The notes beneath the pieces were generated by a model. That model did not search any database, was not told where the DNA came from, and worked only from the letters and a program-made list of their open reading frames with translations. Made by a program: the position numbers and the translations under genes. Shown here piece after piece: positions 59,822 to 64,000 of a DNA stretch of 64,000 nt. Numbering within the stretch: the first letter of the stretch is position 1; each line of letters starts with the position of its first letter. Source of the DNA: Firmicutes bacterium UBA2058 (lineage in GTDB: Bacteria > Bacillota > Clostridia > Tissierellales > Sedimentibacteraceae); the NCBI GenBank assembly GCA_002332905.1, contig DDAM01000004.1, positions 7,120 through 71,119 on the forward strand, given 5' to 3'.

Positions 59822-61120
59822 TTGGACTACAAGAAATTATATAAAGAAAAATTGACTACAGCTTGCGAAGCAGTTAAACATATACCTTCTAATTGCAGAG
59901 TTGTAACAGGTCATGCCACTGGCGAGCCAACAGTTATTGTTGATGCTATGGTTGAAAATTATTTGCAATATGAAAATGTAGAAATAGTCCATTTGGTAGC
60001 CATGGGTAACTGCGGCTACACAAGACCTGAGATGAAAGGTCATTTAAGACATAACGCTTTGTTTGTAGGCGCTGGAACTAGAGAAGCAGTGCATGATGGA
60101 AGAGCAGATTTTACTCCGACATTTTTTTATCAAGTACCAAGACTATTTAAAACTAAACTACCTGTTGATGTAGCAATAATACAGGTTTCACCACCTGATG
60201 AAAATGGAAATTGCAGCTTTGGGGTATCTTGTGATTTTACAAAGCCTGCTGCTGATTTAGCAAAAATAGTTATAGCGCAAGTAAACGACCAAATGCCTAT
60301 GACCTATGGTGATAATTTTATAAATATTAAGGATATAGATTTTATAGTAGAAGTTTCTAAACCACTTATAGAGCTACCGTCCCCAGTTATCGGAGATGTT
60401 GAAAAGGCAATTGGTGAGTATTGTGCCTCCTTAATCGAAGATGGCTCTACATTACAACTTGGTATAGGAGCAATACCAGATGCAGTTTTACTATTTTTAA
60501 AAGATAAAAAAGATTTAGGTATACATTCAGAAATGTTTTCAGATGGGATTGTAGATTTGTATAGTTCAGGAGCAGTTAATAACAGCAAAAAAACTCTACA
60601 TCCTGGAAAAATGATAGTTACATTTTTAATGGGCAGTAAAAAGCTATATGATTTTGTCAATAATAACCCAGTTGTAGAACTATATCCTGTTGATTATGTT
60701 AATGACCCTCTTACTATAATGAAAAATAATAAAATGGTTTCTATAAATTCAGCCCTACAAGTTGACTTAATGGGTCAGGTTTGTGCTGAAGCTATAGGAC
60801 TGAAACAGTTTAGCGGTGTAGGTGGTCAGGTAGACTACATAAGAGGCGTAAGCATGGCTGAGGATGGAAAGGCTATAATTGCAATGCCTTCAACAGCTGC
60901 TAAAGGTAAATTATCTAGAATAGTACCATTCTTAGACCACGGTTCATGTGTAACTACATCAAGAAATGATGTTGAATACATTGTGACAGAATATGGTATA
61001 GCTAATTTACGAGGAAAAAGTTTAAAGCAAAGAGCAAAAGAGCTAATCAGTATTGCACACCCTGATTTTAAGGATGAATTAGCAAAAGAATACAAAGAAA
61101 GATTTAAAGAAAGCTTATAG
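59822..61120 (+). CDS. abfT: 4-hydroxybutyrate CoA-transferase
   Basis: A 432-residue class I CoA-transferase moving CoA from acetyl- or butyryl-CoA to 4-hydroxybutyrate. Motifs: VVTGHATGEPTVIVDAM, GIGAIPDAVLLFL, the active-site Glu237 in HSEMFSDGIVDL and the C-terminal VTEYGIANLRGKSLKQRA. The start is TTG at 59822 with AAGGG 8 bp before; the nearby ATG at 59815 is out of frame. It is 30 bp after abfD, in the same operon. Confidence 0.95.
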   Translation: MDYKKLYKEKLTTACEAVKHIPSNCRVVTGHATGEPTVIVDAMVENYLQYENVEIVHLVAMGNCGYTRPEMKGHLRHNALFVGAGTREAVHDGRADFTPTFFYQVPRLFKTKLPVDVAIIQVSPPDENGNCSFGVSCDFTKPAADLAKIVIAQVNDQMPMTYGDNFINIKDIDFIVEVSKPLIELPSPVIGDVEKAIGEYCASLIEDGSTLQLGIGAIPDAVLLFLKDKKDLGIHSEMFSDGIVDLYSSGAVNNSKKTLHPGKMIVTFLMGSKKLYDFVNNNPVVELYPVDYVNDPLTIMKNNKMVSINSALQVDLMGQVCAEAIGLKQFSGVGGQVDYIRGVSMAEDGKAIIAMPSTAAKGKLSRIVPFLDHGSCVTTSRNDVEYIVTEYGIANLRGKSLKQRAKELISIAHPDFKDELAKEYKERFKESL

Positions 61121-61138
61121 CGTTTAGGAGGCAGTTTA

Positions 61139-62254
61139 ATGAAGCAATTTTTATTAGTACCAGAAATCCATAAGGTTGACACATTTGAAGAGTTTTATAA
61201 AGAATTTGATGTTAACGAAAAAGATTTAATACTAACAATAGAACCAATTTTTGATACATATTTTAAGGATAAAAATAAACAATTTAATGTTGTTTTTCCT
61301 GAAAAATATGCACTTGGCGAACCGACAGATGAAATGATAGATAAAATACTATATGATTTAAGAGGCATTCAGTATAATAGAGTAATTGCAATTGGAGGCG
61401 GAAGTATAGTTGATATTGCTAAGTTGTTTGTATTAAAGCAGGCACAGCGTTCCGAACAACTTTTCTTAAGGGAAGTTCCAATAATTAAGGAAAAAAGCTT
61501 GATAATAATTCCTACTACCTGTGGTACAGGAAGTGAAGTTACAAATATATCTATAGCTTTACTTACTAAGAAAAATACAAAAATGGGATTAGCAGATAAC
61601 GCTTTATGTGCTGACTATACAGTCCTAATTCCAGAGCTACTAGTTAAATTGCCTTATAAAGTATTTGTTACAAGTTCAGTTGATGCATTAATACATGCCG
61701 CAGAATCTTTCTTATCTCCAAAGGCTAGTGGATATTCAGAGCTTTTTAGTATAAAAGCTATGGAAATGATAATTAAAGGCTATATGGATGTTATAAAAAA
61801 TGGTCAAGAACACTTTAGAAATATCATAGAAGATTTTTTAGTTGCAAGCAACTATGCTGGTATAGCATTTGGTAATGCAGGCTGCGCCGCAGTTCATGCT
61901 ATGTCATATCCACTGGGAGGAGTATATCATGTTCCTCATGGGGAAGCAAATTATCAGTTCTTTATAGAAGTGTTCAAATACTATAAAAAGAAACAACCAA
62001 TTGGTAAAATAGAGAAAATAGAAAAACTATTTGCTAATATAATTGATTGCAGCGAAGAAAATGCATTTGATGAATTAGAAAAAATATTAAACAATTTATT
62101 AAGCTTAAGACCACTAAGAGAATATGGTATGAAAAAGGAAGAAATTATTACTTTTTCAGAAAATGTCATGGCTACTCAACAAAGATTATTAGGCAACAAT
62201 TATGTAGCATTTGATAAAGAGGATTTAATAAATATTTACTCAAATTTATTTTAA
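61139..62254 (+). CDS. 4hbD: 4-hydroxybutyrate dehydrogenase (iron-type alcohol dehydrogenase)
   Basis: A 371-residue NAD-dependent dehydrogenase reducing succinate semialdehyde to 4-hydroxybutyrate. GGGSIVDIAK binds the nucleotide; metal ligands are in SSVDALIHAAES, HAMSYPLGG and HVPHGEAN. TTCGTGSEVTN is also typical. TAGGAGG before the ATG, 18 bp after abfT. Third gene of the operon. Assignment as 4HbD rather than another iron alcohol dehydrogenase relies on sequence pattern plus neighbours. Confidence 0.94.
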   Translation: MKQFLLVPEIHKVDTFEEFYKEFDVNEKDLILTIEPIFDTYFKDKNKQFNVVFPEKYALGEPTDEMIDKILYDLRGIQYNRVIAIGGGSIVDIAKLFVLKQAQRSEQLFLREVPIIKEKSLIIIPTTCGTGSEVTNISIALLTKKNTKMGLADNALCADYTVLIPELLVKLPYKVFVTSSVDALIHAAESFLSPKASGYSELFSIKAMEMIIKGYMDVIKNGQEHFRNIIEDFLVASNYAGIAFGNAGCAAVHAMSYPLGGVYHVPHGEANYQFFIEVFKYYKKKQPIGKIEKIEKLFANIIDCSEENAFDELEKILNNLLSLRPLREYGMKKEEIITFSENVMATQQRLLGNNYVAFDKEDLINIYSNLF

Positions 62255-62328
62255 AATAAAATAAAATCTGTTATTAAAAACCGTTAGTTCTTTCATATTT
62301 ATGCTCATGCTCTATTTTAACAAATAGG

Positions 62329-62469
62329 CAGTCTTTCCTAAAAAAAGACTTGTTCATGGGCTATATAAAGCAATATACAAACAAATGTAGCATAATACGC
62401 TCTCCCTATAAATGCATATTTACGCTACATTTGTCATGGGTATTGTTAAATTATTAACAATACCCATGA
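62329..62469 (+). promoter_or_regulatory. stacked hairpins in the 4hbD-sucD gap
   Basis: Three consecutive inverted repeats in 257 bp: AGTCTTT/AAAGACT (62329-62350), ACAAATGTAGC / GCTACATTTGT (62381-62391 and 62424-62434), and the perfect 16-bp stem TCATGGGTATTGTTAA with its complement (62434-62469). The last has no T tract. They may protect or separate the upstream message, or act as an attenuator; no known riboswitch was recognised. Confidence 0.5.
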
Positions 62470-62510
62470 CCTAAACACAATCATAATTAAAATTCGGAGG
62501 ATATATAGAA

Positions 62511-63884
62511 ATGGATGACAAAAGTTTTATTTCAGAATTAGTAGAAAAAGCAAAAGTAGCGCAAAAAGAATTAGCTACCTATAGTCAAAAAGAAATTGAT
62601 GCAATAGTTAAGGTAATAGCTAAAACTGTATATGACAATGCAGAGGAATTAGCACGCATGGCAGTTGATGAAACTAGAATGGGTGTTTATGAGGATAAAG
62701 TAGCTAAAAATAAAGGTAAATCTAAAACAATTTACAATCACATAATAGACAAAAAAACAATTGGAGTAATAGGTAAAGATGAAACTACAGGACTTACTCT
62801 TTTAGCAAAACCAGTCGGAGTTGTTGGAGCTGTAACACCTACAACAAACCCTATTGTAACACCTATGTGTAATTCAATGTTTGCTATTAAAGGTGGAAAT
62901 TCAATTATCGTAGCACCTCATCCAAGGTCACAAAAATGTAGTGCGTATACAGTTGACTTAATCAACAAAAATATAAAAGAAAAAGGAATTAGATGTCCTG
63001 AAAATGCAATACAAATTATTAGGGAATCAACAATTGCTAAAACATCTGAGCTAATGCACACTGTAGATGTTGTTATAGCAACTGGTGGAATGGGTGTTGT
63101 TAAAGAAGCCTACTCTTCTGGTAAACCTTCTTTTGGAGTTGGAGCAGGCAACGTTCAAGTAATAGTAGATGATGATGTTGATTTTATTGATGCTACTGCT
63201 AAGATTATTGCAGGCAGAAAATTTGACAATGGAATAATATGTTCTGGAGAACAAACAATTATAGCACCTCGTAATAAGTACAATGAAGTTATAGAAGCTG
63301 CAATAAAAAATGGTGCATACTATGCAGACGATGAAGTTACAGTAGATAAGTTTAGAAAAACTTTATTTATTGATAATATGTTAAACAAAGATGTCGTTGG
63401 CCAATCAGTACAAAAAATTGCTGCTTTAGCTGGTGTTGATGTACCAAGTGATACAAAAGTTATATTATTAAAAGCAAAAGGGATTGGAAATGAAGATATA
63501 TTATGTAAGGAAAAAATGTGTCCAGTAATGGCTACATTTGCATATGATACTTTTGAAGATGCTATAAAAATAGCACAAACAAACTTAGATTTAGAAGGAA
63601 AAGGACATACAGCTGCTATACACTCAAATAACAATAATCATATCGAATTGGCAGGAATAAAATTGACTATAAGCAGATTGATAGTTAATGCATCCTCATC
63701 TACAACAGCAGGTGGTTCCTTAACTAATGGTTTAGCGCCTACTACAACTCTAGGCTGTGGAACATGGGGAAATAACATAATTTCTGAGAACTTAGACTAT
63801 AAACACCTAATTAACGTTTCTAGAATAGCTACAGTTATTAGAAACGCTGTAGTACCATCAGATGATCACATCTGGTTAAAATAG
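62511..63884 (+). CDS. sucD: CoA-acylating succinate-semialdehyde dehydrogenase
   Basis: A 457-residue aldehyde dehydrogenase of the CoA-acylating type, reducing succinyl-CoA to succinate semialdehyde. Catalytic Cys244 in NGIICSGEQT, nucleotide and Asn region AVTPTTNPIVTPM, and the C-terminal NASSSTTAGGSLTNGLAPTTTLGCGTWG. CGGAGG before the ATG. Separated from 4hbD by 256 bp with strong hairpins, so expression may differ from the upstream genes. Butyraldehyde dehydrogenases are close relatives; the neighbours favour SucD. Confidence 0.92.
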   Translation: MDDKSFISELVEKAKVAQKELATYSQKEIDAIVKVIAKTVYDNAEELARMAVDETRMGVYEDKVAKNKGKSKTIYNHIIDKKTIGVIGKDETTGLTLLAKPVGVVGAVTPTTNPIVTPMCNSMFAIKGGNSIIVAPHPRSQKCSAYTVDLINKNIKEKGIRCPENAIQIIRESTIAKTSELMHTVDVVIATGGMGVVKEAYSSGKPSFGVGAGNVQVIVDDDVDFIDATAKIIAGRKFDNGIICSGEQTIIAPRNKYNEVIEAAIKNGAYYADDEVTVDKFRKTLFIDNMLNKDVVGQSVQKIAALAGVDVPSDTKVILLKAKGIGNEDILCKEKMCPVMATFAYDTFEDAIKIAQTNLDLEGKGHTAAIHSNNNNHIELAGIKLTISRLIVNASSSTTAGGSLTNGLAPTTTLGCGTWGNNIISENLDYKHLINVSRIATVIRNAVVPSDDHIWLK

Positions 63885-63940
63885 CGGTTTAAAAGGAGTT
63901 TGCACGCCTTTTATATATAACTACACACATTTATAAAAAA

Positions 63941-63982
63941 GTGAACTACGTTCACTCTATGGAAGAATCGTTCCGATTCTTC
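63941..63982 (+). repeat. double-hairpin repeat at the window end
   Basis: GTGAACTACGTTCAC hairpin, link TCTATG, then GAAGAATC..GATTCTTC hairpin and ATTTA. Same order and orientation relative to transcription as the repeats at 40745 and 43490. A weak AAAAGG/CCTTTT hairpin at 63891-63912 precedes it. The next gene is outside the window. Confidence 0.65.
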
Positions 63983-64000
63983 ATTTATCTAATAGGAAAG

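Noticed and set aside
62356..62373. Second sigma-54 promoter before sucD (GG-N10-GC at 62358-62371)
   Set aside because: Spacing fits, but the flanking bases (TGGGCT and AAGCA) match the consensus poorly, unlike the site before abfD.

Overview
The window is AT-rich, densely packed DNA from a low-GC, endospore-forming anaerobic Firmicute of the class Clostridia. The evidence is AT-biased codon use, strong GGAGG ribosome sites, sporulation genes (spoIIID, spoIIQ, spoIID), WalRK, S-layer (SLH) proteins, a predicted sodium-type ATP synthase and a 4-hydroxybutyrate (GABA/succinate) fermentation operon with the oxygen-sensitive dehydratase AbfD. An amino-acid fermenter of the Sedimentibacter/Peptostreptococcales kind would fit, but the species cannot be fixed from sequence alone. 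No rRNA, tRNA, CRISPR, phage or transposase gene was seen.

Layout. 0-3 kb: an S9 peptidase (5' end cut by the window) and an amidohydrolase. 3-4.6 kb: a GGDEF protein and an XRE regulator. 4.6-9.2 kb: an iron locus on the minus strand (feoA-feoA-feoB-small Cys-rich protein-DUF2325), with an HD-GYP phosphodiesterase and a DtxR-type repressor on the plus strand. Five GTTAG-N6-CTAAC operators link these genes. 9.3-15.5 kb: walR-walK-walH-walI-murA. 15.6-19.5 kb: a subtilase, spoIIID, spoIIQ and spoIID. 19.5-26 kb: membrane and lipoproteins of unknown role, an EamA transporter, Maf and a flavoprotein. 26-33 kb: three SLH surface proteins and recX. 33-36.7 kb: a MacAB-like exporter with a duplicated adaptor. 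36.9-42.7 kb: a Bce-type peptide-sensing module with a LytTR regulator and a secreted Cys-rich protein. 43-50.4 kb: the complete atp operon. 50.5-56 kb: an envelope/housekeeping operon (antiporter, Sua5 fused to an arginine-phosphatase-like domain, rpiB, a WecA/TagO-type transferase, wecB). 56.5-64 kb: a sigma-54 activator, a NifU-like protein, abfD, abfT, 4hbD and sucD.

How it works together. SucD and 4HbD turn succinyl-CoA into 4-hydroxybutyrate, AbfT makes 4-hydroxybutyryl-CoA and AbfD dehydrates it towards crotonyl-CoA. A clear -24/-12 promoter before abfD and the PAS-AAA-Fis gene upstream argue for sigma-54 control. The iron locus reads as one regulon in which the repressor controls itself, Feo uptake and a c-di-GMP phosphodiesterase whose family uses iron centres.

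The most unusual content is non-coding. Three fold-back elements (about 420, 570 and 280 bp) share long inverted ends but carry different internal nested hairpins; two of them supply the stop codon of the adjacent gene. A second family of short double-hairpin repeats sits just before ribosome sites inside operons, including two gaps of the atp operon. Two short tandem duplications also start exactly at stop codons.
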